Shown here piece by piece: positions 1 through 11,717 of a DNA stretch of 64,000 nt; within the stretch, counting starts at the first letter, position 1, and every line of letters starts with the position of its first letter. A program made the position numbers and the translations under genes. Origin of the DNA: Paraspadella gotoi (lineage: Eukaryota > Chaetognatha); the NCBI GenBank assembly GCA_051294375.1, contig CM119265.1:6705489-6769488 (forward strand). Reading direction: 5' to 3'. Under the pieces are notes generated by a model, which searched no databases, was not told where the DNA came from, and saw only the letters and a program-made list of their open reading frames with translations.

Positions 1-95
1 AATACTGCGATAGAACCGAATGACGGAAATATTTTTTTTTTCTTTAAAATTTCCTTAAACAGAATCTTGACATTGTCAAGTCAACTTGGGCCTAC

Positions 96-3000
96 CAAAG
101 ACGCATCTTCGTCAATTTGTCCATCGCCGTCATCGTCGATCAAGTTGAAGATTTCCTCATCTATTTCTCCGTCGCAGTCATATCAATACCATCTCCCGCT
201 TTTTGATTCGTCTTGGAAACACTACGTAAAGTATTACAATGAAAATCTAAATTAATCTCGTAAGCTCTTACATTATTGTTTACATAGAACAAATCCTCGT
301 CCATCCTTCCATCTTCGTCGTCGTCTCTTCGATTAAAAATTTCCCTCGTCTATTTTACCGTCGCAGTCATTGTCGATTCGATCCCCCGAGATTTGTTTCG
401 TTTCTTGGCACTGCGGGACGTGGAGGCCGTTATAAAACCGATATTTCTACGAGCATGAAACTTTTTTTTTCTCCATAAAAACACACGAGCCACTCGAAGT
501 TGATACCGCGGCCAGGTCCTCGTCAATTTTTCCGTCGTCATCATATCCGCAAAGTTGAAAATTTCTTCCGTCTATTCAACCCGTCACAATCGTTTATCTA
601 CGTTGTCGCCGGCCAGAACCTCTGTCTGTCGCAACTGTGATAATAAATCGACAGTATAAGTTGAATTGTTTGTTTGTTTGATAAAAACGAAAAAAAAAAA
701 ATTTACCGCGTCCGAGATCCTCATCGACGTAGTTATCCCATCGTATCTATTTTGTCAACGTTTTCCTTCGTCAAATTTTGCCGTCACAAATCGTTTATCG
801 ATTCCATCGTTAGGCACGGTGGCTGACTTTTCGCACTGAAAATTATATCCGTGACATTCGTGAAAGCCTTTCCAGCCTGTCGATTGTCGACGTCTAATTA
901 ATTTGGTCCTTCTTTTATAGAAATGCGCATTTTTTCCGCAAAAATAAAGGTTGAGGGTTAGAAGATAAAGGTATTAGAGTAAAGGATTGGGGTTATGTAT
1001 TTGATAAAAGATAATAATTAAATATATTCAGAATTAAATTTAAGTATAGAGTTGAAACAGAAATGGTGGCGCCTTCGAAAAATAGTGCCGAAGATTTTAA
1101 CCATGACCAAATCTTCGTCGATTTTCCCATCTCGTCTTCGTCTTGAAGATCGAATCTTTCTTCGTCGATTCTTCCGTCGCAATCGTTGTCAATGCTGTCG
1201 CCCGGGAGGGCTTCAGTAGATCGACACTGTTCATTGAACAGTAAGCTTCAAAAAATTAACATTTATATTTTATCTCTAAAAAAGAGTTTTTTTTTTATTA
1301 CAAAGAATTTTATTGTCAACTTTTATAAATATGGTGTCACTGAAAGTTTTAAATTTTATTATTTAAACAAGACTTTTTAAAAGTTTTAAACGATCCTTAA
1401 CCTCAAAAAAAGTCAATGAAATCATTCCGGTTATCTTTTTGGAATGAAAAAACTAGTTTATGTTTATGTTATGTTTATGTTATGTTTATTGATGTTATAT
1501 GAAATTGAGTCGAAAGCACAACTCAATAATAAATTATACCTATATCATCTTAATATAAATAAGCATTTTACTTATAAATAAGCTATCTTGCCTCCTGACT
1601 TTGGACAGGCTTTGGTGGATTAAGGCTTCCATCACTCTTACAAGATAATGAATTATGTTATTTTATATTTTATGTTTATGTTTATGTTCCTCTTACGAAG
1701 TCGAGGTCTTCGTCCACAGCGCCATCTCCGTCGTCGTCTTCAGATTAAAAATCTCCTCGTCTATTGTTCCGTCGCAGTCGTTGTCGACGCCGTCGCCAGG
1801 GAAGACGATCGAGAGTTTACACTGAAGACAAACAGTTTAACCGGCGAATGATTGGGAGGCGTCGAGCCGAACCTCACCCGCTAAACTCACCAACGCCAAA
1901 ATCTTCGTCCGTCCCTTCTCGTCCCCAGTCGTCGTCAATCTCGTTAAACGTCTCCTTCGTCAATTGTTCCGTCGCAGTCGTTATCAACGCCGTCGCCGGC
2001 GGGTCCTTCGGTCAACTCGCACTGACCCGCGGAGCCGAATTTATGAAAGTTGAAACATCAAAGAAGCAAAACGTCTCAAACCGTCCGGCGTTACCGGCGC
2101 CAAGTCTTCGTCGATGTCGCCGTCGCCGTCGTCGTCTTCGTGCGTCGAACGTCTCTTCGTCAATTCGTCCGTCGCAGTCGTTTGTCACGCCCGTCGCCGG
2201 GAGAGGGATCTGATTGGACGCACTGTTTCGAAACGACCGTGAAAGATGAAATGTCGCGGTCGAGTCGGGAAACAAAAAGAAAAAGACCCAAGTTTATACG
2301 TCTCGAGATCTTCGTCGATTTGACCGTCGTCGTCGTCGTCGAGTCGATTGAAAATTTCTTCCGTCGATTCGACCGTCACAGTCGTTGTCGACGCCGTCTC
2401 CCGCGCGAGGGCGGCGTTGGGCTGCACTGGTTTCATCAATCGTCACAGATCTCTTCAGTAACGTTGGGAACGCGATAACAGTGTTACGTTTTGAGGGATA
2501 ATACCGATCCGAGGTCCTCGTCCGTCGGCCGTCGCCGTCGTCGTCTCTCTCGTTAAAATCTCTTCGTCCACTAGACCGTCGCAGTCGTTGTCCAATCCGT
2601 CGCCAGGCAACGACGCCGTTTTTGTGCACTGTGATCAACGGGCGAGATTTTGAAGGAAATAATTTGCACGTGATTCCGAAACGTTTTTGTTTATTCGGCT
2701 CTTCACTGATACTCCGGTTCAGGAGTCCAAGCTTTTATTCGATGTTCCGTAATCAAAAACAAAAAAACCCTTTCAACGTCTTCGTCCGTCTGTCCGTCGC
2801 GTCGTCGTCTTCGCCGTCGCGAATTTCTTCGTCGATCCGTCGCGTCGCAGTCGTTGTCGAGGCGTCGCCGGTCGCGGCCGACTCCTCACGCACTGATTGG
2901 TCAAGACATCAGGGAGAGTCGTGAAAATTCGTAAAGCTGATTGGTCGATTGGAGAACGAGCTCGCGCGGTAAGAAGAATCAATAAATCGTCTTTAAAAAA

Positions 3001-3300
3001 AATTGTCGCCATTCGTCCTCACACTTTTCACTCTTTACTACTACGAAGAAGCACGTACGTACGTCTTAGTATACTTTTGGTAGAAGCGCACGGAAATAGA
3101 ACATAGTAATTTTAGAAATCTAACTTTCAATCCTAAATCCAAATCTGTACCGGAGCCAGGTCTTCGTCAACGTCGCCATCGGCGTCGTCGTCTTTTCCAT
3201 CACGCGTTTCCTCGTCCGTCCGACCGTCACAGTCATTGTCAAATCCGGTCACCGGGTTTAGGTGCAGATTGTGTACACTTATTTTTGATTGTGTGTGTGT

Positions 3301-3381
<81 letters not shown>

Positions 3382-4489
3382 GAGAAAAAAAATAAAATAT
3401 GTTTAAGGATTAGATTTTGTGATAAGACACTTTTTGTTTTCCCTGAGCCTGAGGTCTCCAGATAATAAACAAGATAAAAAAGAATGTTAGGATATAAGAA
3501 ATATATGAAAGAAAAAAGGAAACATTGTTTCTCTTTTTGATCTTTGAGGCAAATATAGTATATAAAACTCAAACAAAATCAGAAACAAGAAGTGGCTCAT
3601 TCATACATTGTCAAAGTCAGTTAAATCATATTAATTGTTCATTGTTTGAAGAGCGATAAAAGAATCCATATGAGCTATGGAAAATGTCCGATGGAAGGAG
3701 TAAATAAAAAGAAATAAAGGAAATTTAAAGGAGCAATAACGAAGAGAGAGGAAAGAAAAGAAGGATAGTCGGAGCGAGAAAAGAAACTTATAATAGCGTG
3801 AGAAGAATCGACATAAAAAAGAACATAAAACGAGTGATAAAATGAGCTAAGAAGCGATTTTTAAAAAGGGAGCGATATATGTACCGGCGCGGTGTCTTCG
3901 TCGATGGCGTGGTCGCCGTCGTCGTCGCGCCCGTTGATCGTCTCTTCGTCGACGTCTCCGTCGCAGTCGTTGTCGACGCCGTCGCCCCGACGAGGATTCG
4001 TCTGCCTACACTGAAAACGATCCGGACAACTGTGGCACTGGGCAACTCTACACAGTGCTCGAACAGCGCGACTGTGCTCCGAGCTCAAGTGCGGCGTTCC
4101 CTCGTCAGGGAAGATAATTATTTTTTTAAAAGCGGAGATAAGAAAGAGGGGGGGGATTTGGTTTTCGCGGTTTCCGTTTTGATGCAAAACTGTATACATA
4201 GCGTGGGTCGATAAAGTGAAACAATCCAGTGTACACTGTACAGTGTACAAATGTACATACAACCAGGCAGATGTGGCACAACAACGCAATCATTCCATCA
4301 GCGTTGCGCAACAAGCAACGCCAATATATACGCGGTCCAGATATGAAAATAGGACGGCAAAACAATGAACTGGGGAACATTGACAGGGATTAACATACGG
4401 GAATGAAATTCCAAAAATGCTAGTGATGGCTTTACGCATAAGGTAATATTATTACCTGGGAGGGGTTAGAGAAGAGGAGGAGAGAGAGC

Positions 4490-4520
<31 letters not shown>

Positions 4521-4637
4521 CTCACCGGTGCGTTATCATTCGTCGATCAGACCGTCACCGTCATCGTCAATTCCGTTTCGAGTTTCTTCGTCGATTTCCC
4601 CGTCGCAGTCGTTGTCTCTGCCGTCCGCCGTCTGGAC
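96..4637 (-). CDS. Multi-exon calcium-binding repeat protein (MopE / thrombospondin type-3-like), partial
   Basis: Fourteen exon cassettes are visible on the minus strand: 4526-4637, 3885-4010, 3151-3277, 2769-2892, 2505-2628, 2300-2426, 2095-2222, 1891-2021, 1697-1821, 1102-1226, 707-835, 507-634, 284-410 and 96-221. Nearly all sit between AG and GT; the 2300-2426 donor needs one missing G. A full cassette is 126 nt (42 codons, phase 0 at both ends): a leading Cys, about seven variable residues, GDG[VI]DNDCDGx[IV]DEE, a short linker, DDDGDGx[IV]DED and three residues. That gives two DxDxDG loops and two Cys per unit. Such loops bind Ca2+ in thrombospondin type-3 repeats and occur in the MopE metal-binding motif; an extracellular role is inferred. 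Only 3885-4010 reads cleanly: 11 of 14 cassettes have lengths not divisible by 3 and two others carry compensating shifts. The array continues beyond the left edge; its 5' end is not identified. Confidence 0.7.
3299..3387. repeat. (GA)n microsatellite
   Basis: Nearly uninterrupted GA dinucleotides in an intron of the calcium-loop gene. Similar GA/CT tracts recur at 4480-4514, 7427-7487, 7857-7907, 9113-9197, 9750-9804 and 12219-12284, so GA repeats are a general feature of this genome. Confidence 0.9.
3885..4010 (-). CDS. Reference intact cassette exon of the calcium-loop array
   Basis: This is the one cassette with a clean reading frame, so it defines the unit. On the minus strand an acceptor ending in ttttcag precedes a TGT codon, 42 codons follow, and the donor is gtacat. 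The two loops read GDGVDNDCDGDVDEE and RDDDGDHAIDED; the Gly at position 6 of the second loop is replaced by His. Splice phase is 0 at both ends, so cassettes can be added or lost without breaking the frame, which fits growth of the array by exon duplication. Confidence 0.75.
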
Positions 4638-4689
4638 CTCAACAAAAACGACCACGAAAAACAAAACAGCTTTATTAAATTAAAAACAG

Positions 4690-4713
4690 GAAAATAAAGG
4701 AAGGAAGGAAGGA

Positions 4714-4753
<40 letters not shown>

Positions 4754-4773
4754 AGAAAGAAAGAAAGAAAGAA

Positions 4774-4809
<36 letters not shown>

Positions 4810-5011
4810 AATGAATGATGAATGAATGAATGAATGAAATGAATGAATGAATGAACGAATGAAATTATTAAAAAATTAAATAAATAAATAAATAAATAAT
4901 AAAATAAATAAATAAATAAATAAATAAATTAATAAAAAATAAATAAATAAATAAATAAATAAATAAGTAAAATAAAATTAATAAATTAATAAATTATAAA
5001 TTAATAAATTA
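4690..5011. repeat. Compound microsatellite (AAAG)n, (AATG)n, (AAAT)n
   Basis: A chain of tetranucleotide repeats: GAAA/AAAG up to about 4810, AATG to about 4862, then AAAT and TTAA-type units up to the N run. It probably caused the assembly break. Confidence 0.9.
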
Positions 5012-5036
5012 NNNNNNNNNNNNNNNNNNNNNNNNN
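5012..5036. other. Assembly gap (25 N) with duplicated flanks
   Basis: A run of 25 N. The roughly 80 bp after it (5037-5117) repeats the roughly 80 bp at 4617-4700, including the start of the 4526-4637 cassette and the following poly-purine stretch, with a few single-base indels between copies. This is the usual trace of two overlapping contig ends that were scaffolded without being merged. Confidence 0.85.
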
Positions 5037-5983
5037 CTGCCGCGCCGTCTGGACCTAACAAAAACGACCACGAAAAACAAAACAGCTTTATTAAATTAAA
5101 AACAGGAAATAAAGGAAGAAGAGAAAGAAAGAGAAATAAATAAACAACTACTCGATAATATAGATAAAAAGGATGAATAAAGGTTATCAAGAAAATTACC
5201 CGGTGATATTCGACAAGGCGGGGGCGTTGACGGGGTTGGTCTAAGGGCGCGTTGGATGCGACGGACGAGTTTAAAGGATCGTGTTCGACGGGAACATATT
5301 TAATGAAAAAGAAATTAATCTTGAGTGTCAACATCATCGAACCTATTTCGAACTCATCTCTGTTTACAAGAATGTTTAAAAAAAAAAACATCGTCCGGCA
5401 TCTGTATATAAATATATTTCGATTCGCTGCACCCAGGAGACTTTTCACTATCAGTTTTTGGAGAAATGAGTTCAAAATTCCGTCGGAAAATCTAAACATT
5501 CGGGATGAAAGACAGATGCGATGGTCGGGGAAAACGGACCTGAGAAATCGTCCTTAAAGTGGGTTATGACAATTAATATTTTTAACAAGTAGATATTATT
5601 TCGCGAACAGTATTTTTACGCTTCATTTCTGTGTTTTTATATTTTTTCCTCGTTATAATATAACGAAAAATAGGGATATAATAATAGGGATATAACTTAT
5701 ATCCCTATTTTCTTTCCGTTAAGAGAAGCACCTTATTTCGTACGAAGCTAACGAAGCGCCACTGGCAGAGTCAAAGCGACATATCTTTTTTTTTTCAATT
5801 TCGAAATACAAAAAAAATATTTTAAAATATTTTTTGGGCAAAATTGAGATTAATTTTTAAAGTACAGGTAGTTCCAGATCTTTTGGGACCAAATTGGGAC
5901 GGGTAAAAAGAAAATAATGGTATAAAATTTGGTTCTCTTATAAAAAAATTGTAATAACAATATAATATATTTTAAAAAATCAC

Positions 5984-6084
5984 CTTTGACAACCATTTTC
6001 TTCTCTAAGTGTCTAGTAAAGGCGGCGCATGATTTTACGACGGCGCCCATTGTCACTATTGCCGCTGTCAGAAAGTCTACAGTT
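5984..6084 (-). CDS. Possible internal exon downstream of the Gly/Tyr-rich exon
   Basis: 101 nt on the minus strand between an acceptor (ctccag) and a donor (gtgatt), more GC-rich than its surroundings. One frame stays open and would encode a short hydrophobic stretch, LTAAIVTMGAVV. The frame that follows a phase-0 donor reaches a stop after about 23 codons instead. Linkage to the 6282-6884 exon is unproven. Confidence 0.25.
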
Positions 6085-6281
6085 CTGGAGGGGATAAATT
6101 GAACATCCTCCATAGATCGAAAAAGTAATTAGCCTCGTATCCAAATACAATCCTTTTTTTTCTATTATAAAACCGTTTTTATGCTGAAGTTAGTCCCATT
6201 AGAGCTGGATCTCCCTGTACATTTTGTAAACTGAGAATCGCTAGAAATACTAAAACGAAAGGTTACATAACGCAAACACAC

Positions 6282-6703
6282 CGACCCCACCACTTCGGAC
6301 CTCGTTGACGGGCTGGGCGGAAGTGTTTTGACGGGCGGCGGCGTGGCGGGAATCTCGGCCGTAACTGGCGTGGGCGTGGCACAGTCGTAATAGACGTAGT
6401 AGTGACAATAATAAGAGAATAGCAGACAGGCGTAGGGCATGCAGCAGACGGAGGAAGAACCGGGCGTGGCAGTCGCCGAGGATCTGGAGGGTCCTAGCGA
6501 GTCGGTCTTAGCGTTGCGTCCGCCACCGTTGGCGTTGGCGTAGTTGGGGATGGCGTTGGGGTCGTAGTTGGCGTAGTAATTTCTGTAATAGTTGTCAACG
6601 TTAGCGGGATACCCGACGTTGTTCCCGTTTCCCTTATCGTAGTTTTGTTCGCCGTAACCGTTGTCACGTGTCCGAGAGCGATCGCCACCGTTGACTCCGC
6701 CGT

Positions 6704-6734
<31 letters not shown>

Positions 6735-6884
6735 GTATCCGTTTCCGTAGCCATTGCGATAAGGGTCGGGGTAGACGGGTTTATAGGTGGCGGGTTGGTA
6801 GGTCGGTCCGTACGCCGGTGGCTGAGATGGCTGTACGCCCCCACCGCCGGCGTAGTCGCTCGGCAGGTAGTAGCTGTAGCTCAT
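6282..6884 (-). CDS. Gly/Tyr/Pro-rich protein with Cys/Tyr hydrophobic segment, first coding exon
   Basis: The minus-strand ATG at 6884 opens a 201-codon exon ending at a gtgtgt donor (6276-6281). Beyond the donor the frame runs on only to a stop near 6165. Residues 1-50 are Tyr/Pro-rich, 51-59 are nine glycines, 60-125 are Asn/Gly/Tyr-rich, and about 147-168 form a hydrophobic segment with five Cys (147, 148, 153, 160, 168) and many Tyr. A Thr/Pro-rich stretch follows. A GYP-rich head plus a Cys-rich membrane-like segment recalls CYSTM-type proteins, but the Cys spacing differs and there is no clear homology. A possible second exon lies at 5984-6084. It could also be the 5' part of the calcium-loop gene downstream, giving a type II membrane anchor; this is only inference. 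There is no signal peptide. Confidence 0.5.
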
Positions 6885-6899
6885 GTCCCGAAGTTTTTT

Positions 6900-7422
6900 T
6901 GTCTATTGACTCGATTTTCTGTTTGTTTTCGAAGGTTTTTTTTCCCGTTGTTTTCGTCAGAGGGCGAAGCGTCGAGTCTTCATCTTTTGTTTCGGATCTT
7001 TAATCCAGTTTTGTCGTCGCGAAAATCCTCGGGAGACGAAGAGCGAAAGTAAAAAAGATGAAATGAAAAAAAAAAAAGAATTGAAAACAAAATAAACGCG
7101 CGTTTCTCGCGGCAAAAAATTCTTTCGTTCGTAAAATCCTCGGTATGCGCTTTTTTTTTTCCTCTCAAAAATATGAAGGCCCTCGAACCCCGAGCACTAT
7201 CCTGACGAAACAGTAAAAAGTTAAAGACTCACTGAACCCATAAATCGAGTAAACAGTCCTTATTATCTCTACTCTTCTCCCCGCTCTCCTTTTCATCGAC
7301 TAAACTGTAGTTTGTAATGCGAGGACGGATTAAAATGAAATGATTGAAATGAATTTCCACATTTCGAATAAATAACGAAAGCAATCTAAGAAAGATGAAG
7401 TATCCCTCTGTGGGCTTTTCAT

Positions 7423-7483
<61 letters not shown>

Positions 7484-7854
7484 TCACTCACATATCCTCA
7501 CACACATTCTAGCAAAAAAAAAGAAGATGAACACAGGTTGTTGACTTAGGCTCTAGGCAGTTTATCACATTTTTTATACTAACAATACGTCTCCACATAA
7601 TATAAACGTGTCGTATTGTTTTAGTTACTAAATCCTGTTTAACTTTTTTTGTTTTGTTTTTTTTTACTTGTAGTATTAATTACGACATTTTAATACCGCG
7701 AACGTCGGAGTTTATGGGTCGTTTGCGCGGTTTGAGTTTTTTTCCTCTTGTTTTTGGCTAAAAGCGATAAATTAACACAAAACGCCGTTTGTAGCACAGT
7801 TGGGAGCCTATGGTGGTCAGGTGTCATATGTTATTCATTTACATCATCGATGGA

Positions 7855-7910
<56 letters not shown>

Positions 7911-9124
7911 ACCAACGAAAAAGTACTTTGATGGATGAAAAAAAGGGGAAAAGTGGATTTTTGAAGATTCTCTCGGGATTGAAAAACAAATGGCAAAGAA
8001 GCGTTGAGAGTCGATCAAAGATAACGAGAGATTTGCCTGTGATGGTTTATGGCGATAACAGTTTTTTTGAGATGATGATGGTTGAAGAAGATAACTGTGG
8101 ATGCAACCATCATATTGATCGGAGATCAAATTTAAAGACCAAAGGAAATGCTTCATATAGATGGGAAATACATCAGAGCAGAAAATAAGCATTTACAAAG
8201 AAGGTAGTAGAAGTTGATGTGTCGGTGGATGAATTAAAATAGTGCGAATATTGTTGGGATTCTTGGGCTTGCTTTTCAAGCGGGAATTGAGACAAGTATT
8301 TTTTCTGAAATGGGCTGTAAAATAAATAAATAGTGCTAAACTATGAAGAAGAATTATATTGTATTGCATAGAGTGAAAGGAAGACGTTTGGACCGATTTG
8401 CTAATTAGCTGGAATGAAGACAGGATTTTGCTACGAAAGAAGTGTGGGTGGACCACTGGGTGGTTCCGTTAACAACATCTTAGCGGAGATCAGAAAATCA
8501 CAAAACTCAAATTAGCCGCGACTCTTATAAGTCATAAAATTCGATGGTTGATCGAGCAGTTCATGAATCGATTTTGATTCGATGAACACGAAGAGGAAGA
8601 TGACGATAGCGACGAAGACGGCGACGATGACGACGACGATAGCGACCAAGACGACGTCGGAGTAAATAAAAAAAAGCGTGAGCGGAAGGATGAAATTGAA
8701 TTGAGCAGCAGCGAAGGCGAAAAAGGAAAAAAAAATCTTGTTTTGACTTCTGAGACGAAAATCGAGTTTTAAAAAGCATCGAAAATACGACTTTATTTCC
8801 TTCTGACTTGAGAACGAAATTGATGAGAGAGCTGGATGCGAAAGGGAGAAAGCGGTAATAAAACAAAAGTTCAAAGAAAACAAAAGTTTTAATTAACAAT
8901 TTTAAAAAAAAAAACTCATTAAGATTTAATGTCGTCTACGCTGTTTAAGTTTACTACTAGTATTTTAATTTTTTTTAAATTTATTCGCGAGCAATTCCTT
9001 GGGCGTTCCCGCGATCGATCAAAAAATATATGTAAAAATTCCGCGGCACTCATTCTTAGAAGGAAAATAAAAGCAATAAAGTGAATGAAATCCTTGGTAA
9101 TACTGAACGGAAGAGAGAGAGAGA

Positions 9125-9199
<75 letters not shown>

Positions 9200-9743
9200 G
9201 AGCCAGGTTTAGGGATGAATTTTCGAACCCCCGGTTTCGAATCCTATCTTTTCACTGTCGAAAGCGTTGATATGTTTATGGAGACAGCTGTATCTGACTC
9301 TGTGAGCGAGAAAGGAAAGGCTTCGTCGCCATGGGGTGAGGCTTTGTCTCTGCTTTCTGTTTATATACCAAGTTATAAAGAAAAAAATATATAAACGATT
9401 CGCTCTCCGACCGACGATGAACATGCGCTTTTCATCTCCTTCACGAATTCCTTCTTTCTTCCTTTTTTCCCTTTTTTTTTCTCGATCCCTTCAATCTTTC
9501 AATTTTTGACCTTTACTCCTTCAAAAAGTGTATCATTCGACTCGTTAGACAACCTGTTAAAAAAATAAACTTGTTTGGAGACACAATAAGAATGCGCAAG
9601 CAACTTCACAGTTCGTTAGCGACGCGAAACGATAATTCCATTACAAAATTCGCGATAATCCGGAGTTGGGAACAAATATCACGAAAGTCTGAATGGTGAA
9701 TCGTGACAAGTTTTCATGCCGAGCCTAACCCTCCCTAGATTCA

Positions 9744-9807
<64 letters not shown>

Positions 9808-11700
9808 CACACACAAAGCGGGTTTCCGGATATTCTTTTGATCTCATTTTGTTTATCCATTCACTTGTATTTGTTACTTTGTTATTCCTTGCACCCATTT
9901 TGTCGTTTTTATTTTTTATTTTGCGAAACAAATTTATAGAAGATGGCTTATTATCGTAAATATTAAGAAATTAAGTAACGAGAGCATCTTTTCTCTTTTT
10001 GACCTACAACTGCAAATATTATGAAGTCTTTACTTTTCAGGTGCGATCTATCTGGAAAAGCAGTTTCGAAAAAAAAACCTCGCTCGTTCGCTTTACAGTT
10101 TTAAAAAACGATATTTTGTTCCTTGGAGAGAAACGATGAGGGAGTCAGGGACTCAGAAGAGGGAAGGGCGGGAAAAAAAGGGGAACGGGGAAAAGGGGAG
10201 AGAGAAAAAGGAGAGGGTCGTTAGAAAAGAAAAAAAAGAATTGCTAGGGCTTCGGGCCTTGAAAATATTCTTAACTTGGTTGAAGCGTTAAAGCAAAAAA
10301 AAAAATAATGGGAAGAAAAAAGAAAACAAAATTTGACGAGAACATAGAGGTGGGAAAAAGGAGGAGAGAGGACAGAAAAGAAAAGTTAGGAAAACGTAGA
10401 AAGGGAGAGGTTACGAATTAATCAATGACAGAAAAAGGGAAGAAAAATGAAAAAAAAGTGGGTGGGATTAGCGAGAAGAGATGGGAAATGCGGTAACCAG
10501 AAAATAACCGAAGACTCAGAAAAGACGAATAAAATAAAGACTAAATAAAATAAATAAGAGAAAAATATTTTATTACGTCTTCCGACGAGAATATAAAAGA
10601 TGCAGAAGTGGTTATCTTCGAATTCAAGAATAAACTCGAAAGAAAAAAATCAAATGTAAACCTCAAGAAAGAATTTAATTTTAAAAAAATCTAAAAATCT
10701 CAGTGGGTCGTGCTTTCGAATGAAGCGTCGAGTGATATGTCTTTTGTTTATTTCGCTGTCTCAAAATCTTTAAAAAAATTTTCTCCAAAAAGACTTTGAC
10801 TGCTAGAGTTCGCCAATGTCTTTATCTTTGCTCATTTGTTTATTTATTTACTGTTGGAAAAGGGAACAGCTATGTAAAATATATTAAAATTTGAAGTTAA
10901 AAAACTTTTACAAATTCCTGTTCATATTCAGAATCATTTTTATTCCAATCCTTTTTTACGCAATATATAACATTCAATTATCTCTATAATTGTTGTGCAT
11001 TCTCAACTTTGATTTTTTTTCCCTCGCCCACTGTCCTCGGACTCTTTATATGCAGATGAGATTCTGTCAGGTCATTTCTGACAGGAAAAAAGTTAAAGTT
11101 AAAGTTAAATCGAAACTTATACTTCTAGTTTATAGGAATCAGAAATGAAAAATGACAGGGCCGACTCGTTTCTTTCTTTATCATGAACTTAGTAAGAATA
11201 AAAATATCTCGTAATCACTGCTAGTGACGAAAATAGTAACAATAAAAATAAGGAGAGAGTGAAGAATTGTGACGTTTTAATAGAAGTAGAAAAGAAGTGA
11301 GACTATCGATCTTACACACGTCGCTATATGCATATTTGAGGAAACCTATACCTAGTATTAAACATAAAAGAATATGATCCTTCCAAACCCAATCTGAGTA
11401 TGAGTAAAGGTTAAAGGTTAAAGGTTACAAAATACAATTGAAAAAAGAAAACTTTAAAAAACGAAAGTCTTGTTGAATTGTTGAATTCGGTGGACCAGTC
11501 AGACTACTTTTACCGTCCCTCTTCTTCAGCTTTTCAGTCTCGCAGAAACTTAGGAAGAATGATATCTCTGGATTACGCTCTTTCCTACTTTCCAACTATT
11601 CAAACTTCCTCCAAACACTCTCCGACAGACGAATTTGATTTCCCTTGAGTTAGTTATCTTTTAATCTGCTAAAGACGAAAGACGCAAGAAGGTCGCCCAA
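6900..11700. other. Intergenic region, simple repeats, no convincing gene
   Basis: AT-rich spacer with GA/CT microsatellites (7427-7487, 7857-7907, 9113-9197, 9750-9804) and a purine-rich stretch at about 10130-10450. A plus-strand acidic frame at about 8573-8772 lacks a start codon. No RNA gene was recognised. The last few hundred bases are presumably promoter and 5' UTR of the F-BAR gene. Confidence 0.6.
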
Positions 11701-11717
11701 CATCAAGAGACAACAAA

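Noticed and set aside
5190-5310. GC-rich minus-strand stretch with a gtaatt donor (LVEYHR end), considered as an upstream exon of the calcium-repeat gene
   Set aside because: No acceptable acceptor precedes it and the encoded residues do not resemble the cassettes. Too weak to annotate.
6494-7052. Overlapping ORFs on both strands around the Gly-rich exon (Ala-rich and Thr-rich)
   Set aside because: Shadow frames of the GGC-repeat codons; only the 6282-6884 minus-strand frame has a start, a donor and varied protein composition.
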